Shown here: piece by piece, positions 1-9,091 of the stretch | Position numbering within the stretch: position 1 is the first letter of the stretch | Layout: the number at the start of each line of letters is the position of its first letter | NCBI GenBank assembly: GCA_002454045.1 | Contig: DKID01000002.1 | Coordinates: forward strand, 1 to 64,000 | Length of the DNA: 64,000 bases | From: Nitrospina sp. UBA6727 | GTDB lineage: Bacteria; Nitrospinota; Nitrospinia; Nitrospinales; VA-1 | Reading direction: 5' to 3' | Notes under the pieces: model-generated | Database searches by the model: none | Told to the model about the DNA's origin: nothing | The model's input: the letters and a program-made list of their open reading frames with translations, nothing else | Translations under genes and position numbers: made by a program

Positions 1-50
<50 letters not shown>

Positions 51-121
51 CTCTTTATATTTCGTACGAAAGCGGCGCGGGTCATTCTAACGAATCCGTT
101 TCGGGCTGGCAAGTTGCGCGG

Positions 122-457
122 TTAACTCTTCCCGAAGATTAGGGCGAGCGCGTTGTATTGCGCCGCGCTGATGGTCGCGGAAAGTCCGCCTGCTAGTAAC
201 GACAAGAATAGAAATCGGTAGGCTCGGTTTTTGTCTTCGCGCATTTCCACGATGTCGATCAGGAATGACACGAAGATCAACGCAAAAAATATCACCTTGG
301 CTATATCTGGAAAAACGGATTCCGCCGCCTGGGCTGCTGCTGTCTGGAGAAGCACGGAGCGTTCCTGAAAAATGCCGATGCCGTAAAGTCCTATCAGCAA
401 AAATGCCCAGACCTGACGCAGAAGTATTTTTGTTTCTTCCAAGTTGTAATCGGCCAC
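122..457 (-). CDS. Small membrane protein, unknown function
   Basis: The 111-residue protein is not one I recognise. It has about three hydrophobic segments (roughly residues 16-32, 52-66 and 80-105), separated by short charged loops such as EMREDKNR, so it is probably an inner-membrane protein. A GAGG lies upstream of the ATG at a somewhat long spacing. It lies between a tRNA gene and the divergently transcribed peroxiredoxin. The longer ORF on the same strand in another frame has an arginine-rich, non-protein-like composition and was taken as a shadow. Confidence 0.65.
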   Translation of the reverse strand: MADYNLEETKILLRQVWAFLLIGLYGIGIFQERSVLLQTAAAQAAESVFPDIAKVIFFALIFVSFLIDIVEMREDKNRAYRFLFLSLLAGGLSATISAAQYNALALIFGKS

Positions 458-596
458 AAAACCTCAGCAATTTTTTTGAAGGCTATGGTATAATTTTGTT
501 CACGCTTACAGCAAAATTTTTTGCGCCCCCGCTGGGGGTTTTAGATGGTGATGAAAATTATTCACGTCGCCGATTTTTTTAAGGAAGGAGCAGGTT

Positions 597-1232
597 ATGG
601 CTATCAGATTAGGAGATACCGCGCCGGACTTCACGGCAGAAACCACTGCGGGAACGATTGAGTTTCATAAATATCTGGGCGACAGTTGGGGAGTTTTGTT
701 TTCTCATCCCAAAGACTACACCCCGGTTTGCACTACGGAATTGGGGCGGGTTGCCAATTTGAAAAATGAATTTGATAAGCGTAGCGTAAAAGTTCTCGCT
801 TTGAGCGTGGACCCTGTGGATTCGCATAAAGGATGGATCAATGACATTAACGAAACCCAAAGTTGCACGGTGAACTTTCCCATCATCGCCGACCCGGACA
901 AAAAAATTTCGGAGATGTATGACATGATTCATCCGAACGCGATGAACAACTTGACCGTCCGCTCCGTTTTTATCATCGCGCCGGACAAGACGGTGAAACT
1001 GACGATTACCTATCCCGCGTCAACGGGGAGAAACTTCGCCGAGATACTTCGCGTCATTGATTCACTGCAACTCACCGCCAATTATCAAGTGGCCACGCCG
1101 GTCGATTGGAAACACGGCGATGACTGCGTGGTCATTCCCGCAATCAAGACGGAAGATATTCCCGCAAAATTTCCCAAGGGACACAAAGTAATCAAACCTT
1201 ATTTGCGCACCACGCCGCAACCCGACTTATAG
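597..1232 (+). CDS. 1-Cys peroxiredoxin (Prx6/AhpC-TSA family)
   Basis: A thiol peroxidase that reduces hydrogen and organic peroxides in the cytoplasm. The 211-residue length fits the Prx6 subfamily. The active-site motif PVCTTE (residues 43-48) places the peroxidatic cysteine at residue 45. The thioredoxin-fold start (GDTAPDF) and the conserved NLTVRSVFII stretch are also present, and the C-terminal extension (residues 160-211) is typical of Prx6. A strong ribosome site (AAGGAAGGAG) precedes the ATG. It appears monocistronic, facing away from the small membrane protein gene. The reductant cannot be told from the sequence. Confidence 0.93.
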   Translation: MAIRLGDTAPDFTAETTAGTIEFHKYLGDSWGVLFSHPKDYTPVCTTELGRVANLKNEFDKRSVKVLALSVDPVDSHKGWINDINETQSCTVNFPIIADPDKKISEMYDMIHPNAMNNLTVRSVFIIAPDKTVKLTITYPASTGRNFAEILRVIDSLQLTANYQVATPVDWKHGDDCVVIPAIKTEDIPAKFPKGHKVIKPYLRTTPQPDL

Positions 1233-1266
1233 TCGGCGTTGGTTTTCCCAGCCTGGGCGGGCAGAA

Positions 1267-2181
1267 ATGTCCGCGCCAGGTTTTGTTTTTCACACCATGA
1301 ACAATCAAAAATCCCTGGGGCAAATTTCATATTTGATCCAACTGTTAACCGACCGGGACGCACTTATCCGACAAAAGGTTCGCGACCAGTTGATTGATTT
1401 TGGGGAAGACGCGTTGCCCTTCCTCGAAATGGCAGTCCGCGAGGAAGAAGGTCCTCTCCGTATTCAGGCGCAGGAAGTCATCGGCGCGATCTTTCCGAAA
1501 AAATTGGGCGAGAAGTTTCGGCAACTGGCGCGGAAGGGAGCGGGCCGAGATGTCGATCTGGAAACTGGAATGCTGTTGATTATGGAATTCGGCTACCCGG
1601 AATCTGACCCGCAAACCTGCCGGAAAAATCTCGACTCGCTGGCGCACCGTCTGGAAAAAAACTTGTCCGCGGGAGCCGATCCTTCCCAAACCGTTTGCGC
1701 GCTAATCCATCTACTTTTCCAACAAGAAAATTTTCAGGGGAACAAGGAAAATTATATGGACCCCGACAACACCTATCTCAACAAAGTTCTGGATCACAAA
1801 ACAGGTTTGCCCATCACCCTTTCCGCCCTTTGTGTTCTGATTGCTGGCCGACTAGGCTTGCCGGTCGTCGGCGTTGGCTTGCCGGGACATTATATCGCCA
1901 AATACGATCTTCCGCGGCGACCGATTTATTTTGACCCGTTTCATCATGGTCGTCTGCTGACCCGCGCGGACTGCGTTCAAATCGTCGAACAATTTGGCCA
2001 ACCTTTTGAGGAACATTTTTTGTCCCCGGCCACGAACAAAGAAACGCTGGTCCGGATGATGAACAATCTCGCCCAGGCTTACCACAATTCTAACGAGATG
2101 GAAAAAGCCGAAACGTTATCCAACTACATTAAGATTCTGCTGAACCCATCCAAAAATCCCTTTGCAGGAAAAATCCGTTGA
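1267..2181 (+). CDS. SirB1/transglutaminase-like family protein with HEAT-like N-terminus
   Basis: The 304-residue protein has an N-terminal helical region with HEAT-like character (residues 20-90, LLTDRDALIRQKV and similar). A SirB1 domain (about 160-285) follows, recognisable by YLNKVLDHKTGLPITLS and GVGLPGHYIAKY. The family (UPF0162/YchA) belongs to the transglutaminase-like fold, and its biochemical role is not well defined. The gene starts 34 bases after the peroxiredoxin stop; an internal ATG at 1297 is an alternative start, and neither has a strong ribosome site. The downstream SDR gene begins only 13 bases after its stop, suggesting co-transcription. Confidence 0.82.
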   Translation: MSAPGFVFHTMNNQKSLGQISYLIQLLTDRDALIRQKVRDQLIDFGEDALPFLEMAVREEEGPLRIQAQEVIGAIFPKKLGEKFRQLARKGAGRDVDLETGMLLIMEFGYPESDPQTCRKNLDSLAHRLEKNLSAGADPSQTVCALIHLLFQQENFQGNKENYMDPDNTYLNKVLDHKTGLPITLSALCVLIAGRLGLPVVGVGLPGHYIAKYDLPRRPIYFDPFHHGRLLTRADCVQIVEQFGQPFEEHFLSPATNKETLVRMMNNLAQAYHNSNEMEKAETLSNYIKILLNPSKNPFAGKIR

Positions 2182-2194
2182 GCGCGAGATATAA

Positions 2195-2947
2195 GTGACA
2201 GAGCGCATCGTCGTATCGGGCGCCGGTTCCGGGATCGGCCGGAACATCGCGCAAACTCTGGCCGAACGCGGGTACTCCCTTATCCTGCTTGGACGCAACT
2301 TGGAAAATCTGGAGTCCACGAAAAATTTATTGAAGGACCGCGCGCGACACCAATGTCAATCCTGCGATATTAGAAACTCCGCGGAAATCCGCCAAACACT
2401 AACGAACGTTGCTTCGCTTTACGGACTCATCGCCAACGCCGGCATCGGCGGCGAAAATCGGTACGGTAGCCGCGACCGCTGGCGGGAAGTCATCGACACC
2501 AACCTGACCGGAACGTACCAGACCATTCAAGAATGTCTTCCCCTTATCAAAAAAAATTCCGCGCCGTTCAAAAAAATCGTCATCCTCTCATCCATTCTTG
2601 CAAGACTAGGAGTCCCGGGCTACTCCGCCTATTGCGCGTCCAAAGCGGGGTTGCTGGGTCTCACCCGATCATTGGCGGAGGAATATAGCGGCGACGGAAT
2701 CTTGGTCAACGCGGTGTGTCCCGGATGGGTCGACACAAAAATGGCGCAGGAAGGTCTTCAAGATTTTGCCAACGCGTTAAAAATTTCCAAGGAAGCGGCG
2801 TACAAAGAAGCGATGAAACAAGTGCCATTGGGCAAGATGTCCAAAGCCGAAGAAGTCGCGCAACTGGTTGCCTACCTAGTTTCCGCAGAGCAAACTTCCC
2901 TCACCGGGCAAACCTTCGACATCAACAACGGCGCGCTCATGCCCTAA
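2195..2947 (+). CDS. Short-chain dehydrogenase/reductase
   Basis: An NAD(P)-dependent oxidoreductase of the classical SDR family (250 residues). The cofactor loop GAGSGIG is at residues 9-15, the structural NAG motif follows near residue 85, and the catalytic YxxxK is Y146/K150, with a serine around 128. The C-terminal SLTGQTFDINNGALMP is typical of FabG-like members, so a ketoacyl-ACP reductase or hydroxy-acid dehydrogenase role is possible, but the substrate cannot be fixed. Translation starts at GTG, directly after the SirB1-like gene. Confidence 0.87.
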   Translation: MTERIVVSGAGSGIGRNIAQTLAERGYSLILLGRNLENLESTKNLLKDRARHQCQSCDIRNSAEIRQTLTNVASLYGLIANAGIGGENRYGSRDRWREVIDTNLTGTYQTIQECLPLIKKNSAPFKKIVILSSILARLGVPGYSAYCASKAGLLGLTRSLAEEYSGDGILVNAVCPGWVDTKMAQEGLQDFANALKISKEAAYKEAMKQVPLGKMSKAEEVAQLVAYLVSAEQTSLTGQTFDINNGALMP

Positions 2948-3048
2948 CCGGCGAAGCGGCGGCGGGCAAACAGGGTTGAAGATGTGGCGCACTTTATAGT
3001 CTGTTACCATCGGCTTCTGTCTAAAAACTTTTCGGTCAAAGTTCATCG

Positions 3049-3777
3049 ATGAAAATAATACCGGCGGTGGATATAAAGGAAGGAAAGTGCGTGCGACTTT
3101 CCCAAGGCAAAGCGGAGCAAGAGACCGTCTATTCCGACGACCCGGTCGCGATGGCTAACCACTGGGATGAAGAAGGGGCGCAGACGATTCACGTTGTCGA
3201 TTTGGATGGCGCGTTCCAAGGGTCGCCCGTCAACTCCGAAATTGTAAAAAATATTATTTACAGCAGTTCCGTGGACATACAAATTGGAGGAGGCATCAGA
3301 ACTCTCGAGACCATTGCAACGTATATCAACGCCGGCGCGTACCGAGTCATCTTAGGCACCGTCGCCCAGAAGGAACCGCAGTTTGTGGAAGAAGCCTGCC
3401 GACGTTTCCCCGGCAAAATCATTGTCGGCATCGACGCCCGCGATGGGTTCGTCGCCGTGAAAGGCTGGGTGGAAGTTTCGAAACAAAGAGCCACCGACCT
3501 CGCCCGCAAAATGAAAGGCTACGGGATTGCCGGGTTTATCTTCACCGACATCAGCCGCGATGGGATGCTGCAAGGTCCCAACCTGGAAAGCATCAAAAGT
3601 TTTGCCGAGTCCGTACAGTTGCCGGTGATCGCATCGGGGGGAGTGAGTTGTCTGGAAGATGTAAAAAGTTTGGCGGCGCTGGAACCTCATGGCGTCGAAG
3701 GCGTGATCATCGGCAAAGCCCTATACGACAACGTCCTTTCCCTCAAGGAGGCGCGCGACCTTATCCATGCTGGCTAA
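3049..3777 (+). CDS. hisA: HisA, ProFAR isomerase (histidine biosynthesis)
   Basis: Converts the ProFAR aminoaldose to the PRFAR ketose in histidine synthesis by an Amadori rearrangement. The 242-residue TIM barrel opens with IIPAVDIKEGKCVRL, with the catalytic aspartate in VDIK. It contains IGGGIRTLE (phosphate binding), VGIDARDG (second catalytic aspartate) and the C-terminal VIASGGVS and GVIIGKALY phosphate loops. It overlaps hisF by 11 bases, so the two are translationally coupled. No other his genes lie nearby, so the pathway genes are dispersed or the rest of the operon is elsewhere. Confidence 0.95.
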   Translation: MKIIPAVDIKEGKCVRLSQGKAEQETVYSDDPVAMANHWDEEGAQTIHVVDLDGAFQGSPVNSEIVKNIIYSSSVDIQIGGGIRTLETIATYINAGAYRVILGTVAQKEPQFVEEACRRFPGKIIVGIDARDGFVAVKGWVEVSKQRATDLARKMKGYGIAGFIFTDISRDGMLQGPNLESIKSFAESVQLPVIASGGVSCLEDVKSLAALEPHGVEGVIIGKALYDNVLSLKEARDLIHAG

Positions 3778-4603
3778 ACGCATCATACCTTGTCTTGATG
3801 TTAAAGACGGCCGCGTGGTCAAGGGCGTCAACTTTGTCAATCTCCGCGACGCCGGCGACCCAACCGAGATTGCTTCCGCTTACGAAAGTGAAGGCGCCGA
3901 CGAACTAATTTTTCTAGACATTACCGCTTCGCACGAAAAGCGAAACATTATTTTGGACGTGGTCGCGCGCACCGCCGAAAAAGTTTTTATGCCTTTGACG
4001 GTCGGCGGCGGGATACGCACTCTGGATGACATTCGCAATCTTCTGCAAGCCGGTGCCGATAAAGTTTCCATCAACACTGCCGCCGTCAAGGACCCGAATT
4101 TTGTACAACGCGCGGCGCAACGTTTTGGTAGCCAGTGCATCGTCATTGGCATCGACGCCAAACTTGCGCAAACTTCCGACGCCCGAAACGCGCCACCGCA
4201 ATGGACTTCCGAACATCTGGAACTGTTGTTGAAAAAATCCGACGCGACTCCCGCGTGGGAAGTTTACACGCATGGAGGGAGAAACCCGACGGGAATTCAT
4301 GCGCAAAGATGGGCGCAAAAAATGGAAGCCTACGGTGCCGGGGAAATTTTACTCACCAGCATAGACCGCGACGGAACCAAAACTGGATACGACATCGAAC
4401 TCAACCGAACGGTTGCGGAGTCGACCACCGTTCCCCTTGTCATCTCTGGAGGAGCGGGAACCCTTGAGCATTTGCATGAAGGCATAGTGAAAGGAAAAGC
4501 GTCTGCGGTGCTCGCCGCGTCCATTTTTCATTTCAAAGAATTTACCATTCAAGAAGCCAAAACTTTTCTGCAGTCCAACGGCGTGGCGGTTCGGCTCGGC
4601 TAA
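3767..4603 (+). CDS. hisF: HisF, imidazole glycerol phosphate synthase cyclase subunit
   Basis: Uses ammonia channelled from HisH to convert PRFAR to IGP and AICAR. Conserved elements include RIIPCLDVKDGRVVKGVNF with the catalytic Asp11, VGGGIRTLDD, VIGIDAK with the second aspartate, the EVYTHGG motif, TSIDRDGT and VISGGAG. At 278 residues it is longer than the usual roughly 252-258. The excess is an insertion of about 25 residues between IGIDAK and WEVYTHGG (about residues 130-160), rich in polar residues, after the second catalytic aspartate. It starts inside hisA and its stop overlaps the convergent carboxypeptidase gene by four bases. Confidence 0.95.
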   Translation: MLAKRIIPCLDVKDGRVVKGVNFVNLRDAGDPTEIASAYESEGADELIFLDITASHEKRNIILDVVARTAEKVFMPLTVGGGIRTLDDIRNLLQAGADKVSINTAAVKDPNFVQRAAQRFGSQCIVIGIDAKLAQTSDARNAPPQWTSEHLELLLKKSDATPAWEVYTHGGRNPTGIHAQRWAQKMEAYGAGEILLTSIDRDGTKTGYDIELNRTVAESTTVPLVISGGAGTLEHLHEGIVKGKASAVLAASIFHFKEFTIQEAKTFLQSNGVAVRLG

Positions 4604-5541
4604 CTCTTCACGCCACAGTGTTGCAACTCCAAGGTTTTGGATTCGCTGTCCAGCGTGGCGGATGTTTCTAAAGGAAGCGTCCAAACTTCTTTACCGTGAC
4701 CGATGGGGCAATGAGTCAGAATCGGAAATCTCGGGCGCGGAAAAAGATCCGTCAGGATGTCTTCAATCGTCCCATCGCCTCGGCGTTGCGGTCGGCAGTT
4801 GATCATTTCCCCGAAAATAATTCCGCGCACTCCTTTGAATATCCCCGCATTTTTTAACTGCCACAACATTCCGTCAACGCGATACAAAGGTTCGTTGACG
4901 TCTTCTAAAAATAAAATCCTGTTGCGAATTTTAATTTCATACCGAGTGCTCAACGAACGACACAGCAAAGTCAGACAACCGCCGGTTATCTTGCCCCGTG
5001 CCACGCCTTTGGAAAACACCTTCGCGCGGGGAGCGCGGAAAATTTTGCCCTTGGCTTCGCCGGTCAACAACGCCTTAAATTGTCGGCGGGATTGTTTCAT
5101 CGTGGCCAAACCAAAACCGGTGCCGACCATGGGACCATGAAACGCAATCAGTCCACAATTTTGTACCAGGAAATGAAGGAGCAAAGTAATGTCACTGGAC
5201 CCCACCACGACTTTCGGATTGGCTCTGATTATTTTTGGTTTAAGATGAGGAAGAACTCGGTTGGAACCATACCCGCCACGCGCGCAAAAAATTGCCCGCA
5301 CCGCGGGGTCTTGAAACATGTCCATGATGTCGCGGGCGCGGTCCGTGTCCACGCCCGCCATGTATCGGGCGCGAGCGTGGATGCGCTTGCCCAACAAAGG
5401 CTCAAACCCCATGGCTCGGATTGCATCCAATTCGTTTTCCAATTGCTTCTTGTCCACCGCGCCGGCGGGGGCAACGACACCCACCGTGTCTCCCTGCTTC
5501 AGTCGGGGCGGGCGGATGAGGGGACCCATTGCGTTCAACAT
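4600..5541 (-). CDS. LD-carboxypeptidase (LdcA/MccF, peptidase family S66)
   Basis: A serine peptidase expected to cleave the L,D bond in murein tetrapeptides during peptidoglycan recycling, or related peptidyl substrates as in MccF immunity proteins. The 313-residue protein shows DTVGVVAPAG near the start, ARGGYGSNR, VVGSSDITLLL (nucleophile serine in the GSSD element), IAFHGPM and the C-terminal PIGHG with the likely catalytic histidine. The length fits S66. The ATG at 5541 has no clear ribosome site and the ATG at 5529 is an alternative. The gene converges on hisF with a four-base overlap. Confidence 0.88.
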   Translation of the reverse strand: MLNAMGPLIRPPRLKQGDTVGVVAPAGAVDKKQLENELDAIRAMGFEPLLGKRIHARARYMAGVDTDRARDIMDMFQDPAVRAIFCARGGYGSNRVLPHLKPKIIRANPKVVVGSSDITLLLHFLVQNCGLIAFHGPMVGTGFGLATMKQSRRQFKALLTGEAKGKIFRAPRAKVFSKGVARGKITGGCLTLLCRSLSTRYEIKIRNRILFLEDVNEPLYRVDGMLWQLKNAGIFKGVRGIIFGEMINCRPQRRGDGTIEDILTDLFPRPRFPILTHCPIGHGKEVWTLPLETSATLDSESKTLELQHCGVKS

Positions 5542-5818
5542 TGCAGATCACGTTTGAAAGTTTACGATACCGAGTTCATGGAGCACACCGTCATTCTACC
5601 AAAATTTTTGATTTGTTCGGCGTGGAAACTCCGTTCCGTCGACGGCGCTGGCAAAGTTCCATCGGCGGCGGCGTTAAAAATTTTTAATTGAAAACGATGC
5701 ATGCCCTGTGATAATTTTTTGGCGAATGTATTTTCCGCGCGATAGTCACCTTGAGTTTTTCTTCCGCACTGAAGGTTAAGAATCCCTTTGAGAGATTATA
5801 GTTTGATGGAGAGCCTGG

Positions 5819-6754
5819 ATGATCGAGGTTGAAAATCTTACCAAGCACTACGGCCCAAGAAGGGCTATCAATAATTTAACTTTTCAAATAGCACGGGGGG
5901 AAGTCGTTGGCCTTCTGGGCCCCAACGGCGCGGGCAAAAGTACGACGATGGACATTCTTTCGTGCATCCTTTCCGCGTCCAGCGGGACGGCGCGAATCCG
6001 CGGGTATGATACCTTTGAGCATTCATTTGAAATCAGAAAAATAATTGGCTATCTGCCGGAAACGCCGCCGCTCTACCCGGACATGAGTGTTCGCGATTAC
6101 CTAATGTTCGCCGCGCAAGTTCGGGGGATGGCGGGGAAGCAAACCGGGAACGCCGTAGAGCGAGTGATCGAAAATTGTTCATTGCAAGATGTCGGTCACC
6201 GCATCATCGGGCGGCTCTCGAAAGGATATCAGCAGCGCGTCGGATTGGCGCAGGCTATGGTGCACGACCCCGACATTCTTATTCTCGACGAACCGACGAT
6301 CGGGCTGGACCCAATTCAAATTATAGAAATCCGCAAACTGATTCAGGAACTTGCCGCGTCGCACACCATCATCCTCAGTTCACACATCCTTCCCGAAGTC
6401 ACGCAAATATGCCAAAGGGTTATCATCATCAACGAAGGAGAAATCGCGGCGGTAGATTCCTTGGCAGGTTTGACCGCTTCGTTAAGAAAAAGCGAGCGTC
6501 TCTCCCTGACCATCAGGAATGAAAACAGCAAAGTTGCGGAAGAATTAAATTCCATAGACCAAGTGCTTTCAGTTTTGCCTAAAGAGAAAAACCAATTCCT
6601 GATTGAATGCAAATTGAATTCCAATCTACAGGATGAAATCGCCCGCTTGGCGTTGGCAAACCAATGGGGTCTTGTTGAGATCAAGCCTCTCTCCTTGACG
6701 CTGGAAGACGTGTTCCTCAAACTGACCGTGGAAGAAAAGGATGTGCAAGCATGA
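5819..6754 (+). CDS. ABC transporter ATP-binding protein (GldA/NosF-like)
   Basis: ATPase subunit of an ABC-2 type exporter, 311 residues. Walker A GPNGAGKST is at residues 35-43, the signature LSKGYQQR lies near 138, Walker B LILDEP follows, and the H-loop is in LSSHILPEV. The C-terminal 90 residues are the extra domain typical of ABC-2 ATPases. It opens a four-gene operon; the next gene starts in an ATGA overlap. The set ATPase, permease, GldG-like and DUF4340 resembles the gliding-type GldAFG arrangement found in many non-gliding bacteria, where the cargo is unknown. Confidence 0.93.
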   Translation: MIEVENLTKHYGPRRAINNLTFQIARGEVVGLLGPNGAGKSTTMDILSCILSASSGTARIRGYDTFEHSFEIRKIIGYLPETPPLYPDMSVRDYLMFAAQVRGMAGKQTGNAVERVIENCSLQDVGHRIIGRLSKGYQQRVGLAQAMVHDPDILILDEPTIGLDPIQIIEIRKLIQELAASHTIILSSHILPEVTQICQRVIIINEGEIAAVDSLAGLTASLRKSERLSLTIRNENSKVAEELNSIDQVLSVLPKEKNQFLIECKLNSNLQDEIARLALANQWGLVEIKPLSLTLEDVFLKLTVEEKDVQA

Positions 6755-7518
6755 GAAACGTATGGGTCATCGCAAAAAAAGACTTGGGGTCGTTTTTCAA
6801 CTCGCCGATTTTCTACATAGTCGCCACGGTTTTTTTAATCATCTACAGTTTTATATTTTTTAATATCCTGAATTTTTTTAGCTTCCAAAGTTTTCAGGCG
6901 GGACAACTGCAAGCCATGGGGATGAACCTGAACCTGAACGAAATGGTGATTGAACCCAGTTTGCAAAATATGTCCGTCATTCTATTGATGATCATCCCAA
7001 TCATCACCATGCGCAGTTTTGCAGACGAAAAAAAAATGAAAACTTTTCGCCTGTTGCTTTCCTCCCCGATTCATCTTAGGGAAATTATTCTCGGCAAGTT
7101 TCTGTCCTGTATGATCGTCGTCGCGGTGATGATTTTAATTTCCTCCTATTCCGTGGGCTTCCTGTTTCTGTTGGGAGAACCCGAGACAGGTCCCGTCGTC
7201 ACAGGCTATCTCGGAATTTTGTTGATGGCGGGATGTTTCGTTTCGGTGGGGATATTCGCTTCGTCCCTGACGGAAAACCAAATCATCGCCGCCGTCTTGA
7301 CCTTTGGCTTCTCCTTATTTATGTGGGTCATTGGCTGGGGCGCGCAAGCCGCAGGCTCCACCACGGGACAGATACTGCAATACCTTTCCATCGTCGATCA
7401 TCTGGAACATTTTTTAAAAGGGATGGTGGACACCAGCGATCTGGTTTACTACCTGAGTTTTATTCTGTTTAATCTTTTCCTCTGCCACCGCGTGCTGGAT
7501 TCCAATCGATGGAGATGA
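6751..7518 (+). CDS. ABC-2 type permease (GldF-like)
   Basis: Inner-membrane permease of the operon, 255 residues with six hydrophobic segments: about 20-40, 70-90, 115-140, 150-170, 180-200 and 230-245. The start KDLGSFFNSPIFYIVATVFL and the segment RSFADEKKMKTFRLLLSSPI are typical of the GldF/NosY-like ABC-2 group. It overlaps the ATPase gene by four bases, and the next gene starts five bases after its stop with a GGAG ribosome site. The transported substrate cannot be inferred. Confidence 0.92.
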   Translation: MRNVWVIAKKDLGSFFNSPIFYIVATVFLIIYSFIFFNILNFFSFQSFQAGQLQAMGMNLNLNEMVIEPSLQNMSVILLMIIPIITMRSFADEKKMKTFRLLLSSPIHLREIILGKFLSCMIVVAVMILISSYSVGFLFLLGEPETGPVVTGYLGILLMAGCFVSVGIFASSLTENQIIAAVLTFGFSLFMWVIGWGAQAAGSTTGQILQYLSIVDHLEHFLKGMVDTSDLVYYLSFILFNLFLCHRVLDSNRWR

Positions 7519-7522
7519 AGCG

Positions 7523-9091
7523 ATGAAAAAATTCGGACCTGCGGCAGGTTGGCTGGCTCTAGCAACAGGTTTCGTCGCCCTGTTTTTTTATATTGTTCTT
7601 CCCGATATCAAAAGCGTATCCATCTCGCTGGCGGTTGTCTGCCTCATCAATGGAATATTTTTCTGCATCACCGAAGGTCCAAATTTAACGCGGAACCTTT
7701 CCTCGCGTTCCGCGCTATACGGCGCGAACACCCTGATCATGACCGCCGTAGTCCTGGGCATATTGATATTTGTGGACCTGCTTGCGTTTCGCCATAAACA
7801 CCGTTTCGATTTTACGGAAGGGGGATACTTCACCCTGGCGCCGCAGACCAAAAAATTTATTTCCAATCTTCCCCGCGCGGTAAAGATGACGGCTTTTTTC
7901 CAAACCGAATCTCCTGAAAAAACCGACTTTGCCAATTTGATAGCCGGTTATCTTGAAGAGACGGAAAAAATTAAACTGCAGTATGTGGACCCAGATAAAA
8001 ATCCCTCCGTCACCAAGCAATACGGTGTCACCACTTATGGAACGGTGGCTTTTGAAAGCGGCGCCAAGGAAACCAAAGTTCAAAACGCAACCGAGGAAAA
8101 TGTCACCAACGCGCTTCTAAAAGTAACCCGCGATGAACAAAAAGTTATCTATTTTCTCGAAGGACATGGTGAAAGCAAAATAAGCGACAACAAAGACGAA
8201 GGTTACGCCACCGCCAAAAAAAATCTTGAGCAGGACGGATTTATCGTCAAACCTTTGCTACTGTTCCAATCGGCGGAAGTCCCCAAAGACGCTTCAGTGC
8301 TGGTCGTTCCCGGTCCCAAAAAACCATTTCAGAAGGAAGAAAAAAAAGTTGTCGCAAACTATTTAAACTCAGGCGGCTCGGTTTTCATGCTCATAGACCC
8401 TAAATCTTCATCCGGCATGGAGACTTTTCTCAAAAAATGGGGCATTGAGATTGGAGAAGATATCGTCATCGACCCCATGTCCAAACTTTTCGGCGGCGAT
8501 TTTGCGGCACCCGTTGTCAATCAATACACGGTTCATGAAATCACCAGCGACTTTGTCCTGGCAACCATTTTCCCGGTCATCAGATCCGTCCGGGAAATTC
8601 CTGTCGCAGGCATCACCACCACCGAGCTATTGAAGACCGGCGCGAACAGTTGGGCGGAATCCGATTTTGACCTCGGCACCGTAAAGTATGAAGAGGACAA
8701 AGATGTCAAAGGACCGATTCCCATCTCAGTCATCGCCACAAAAATTTTGGAGAAAGAGGACCGCAAAAATTCCCCCGATCGTGAAAATTCAGAAGCGACG
8801 AAAAACAATAAGCCCTTGCCAAAAGCTACCTTGCTGGTGATCGGCGATTCTGATTTTTCCAATAACCGCTACACCAATTTTTCGGGCAACGGCGATTTTT
8901 TTCTCAACGCTGTTTCGTGGCTCGCGGAAGAGGAGAACCTGCTTTCCATTCGCCCTAAAGAACGAAAGAACACGCCCATTCAAATGACACAATCGTGGGG
9001 CTACGCGATATTCATCATGGGTGTCATTGTGTTTCCTGGACTGATCGCCGTGATGGGAATCCGTACTTGGTGGCGGAGACACCGGCTATGA
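7523..9091 (+). CDS. GldG-like ABC auxiliary protein
   Basis: 522 residues with three N-terminal membrane spans (roughly 8-28, 33-50 and 70-90). A large presumably periplasmic region (about 100-490) follows, with the GldG-type features FTEGGYFTLAPQTKKFI, VIYFLEGHGE and TLLVIGDSDFSNN, and a final transmembrane helix near 500-515. Members of this family pair with ABC-2 exporters, and the substrate-facing role of the soluble region is inferred. It overlaps the DUF4340 gene by four bases (ATGA). Confidence 0.88.
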   Translation: MKKFGPAAGWLALATGFVALFFYIVLPDIKSVSISLAVVCLINGIFFCITEGPNLTRNLSSRSALYGANTLIMTAVVLGILIFVDLLAFRHKHRFDFTEGGYFTLAPQTKKFISNLPRAVKMTAFFQTESPEKTDFANLIAGYLEETEKIKLQYVDPDKNPSVTKQYGVTTYGTVAFESGAKETKVQNATEENVTNALLKVTRDEQKVIYFLEGHGESKISDNKDEGYATAKKNLEQDGFIVKPLLLFQSAEVPKDASVLVVPGPKKPFQKEEKKVVANYLNSGGSVFMLIDPKSSSGMETFLKKWGIEIGEDIVIDPMSKLFGGDFAAPVVNQYTVHEITSDFVLATIFPVIRSVREIPVAGITTTELLKTGANSWAESDFDLGTVKYEEDKDVKGPIPISVIATKILEKEDRKNSPDRENSEATKNNKPLPKATLLVIGDSDFSNNRYTNFSGNGDFFLNAVSWLAEEENLLSIRPKERKNTPIQMTQSWGYAIFIMGVIVFPGLIAVMGIRTWWRRHRL

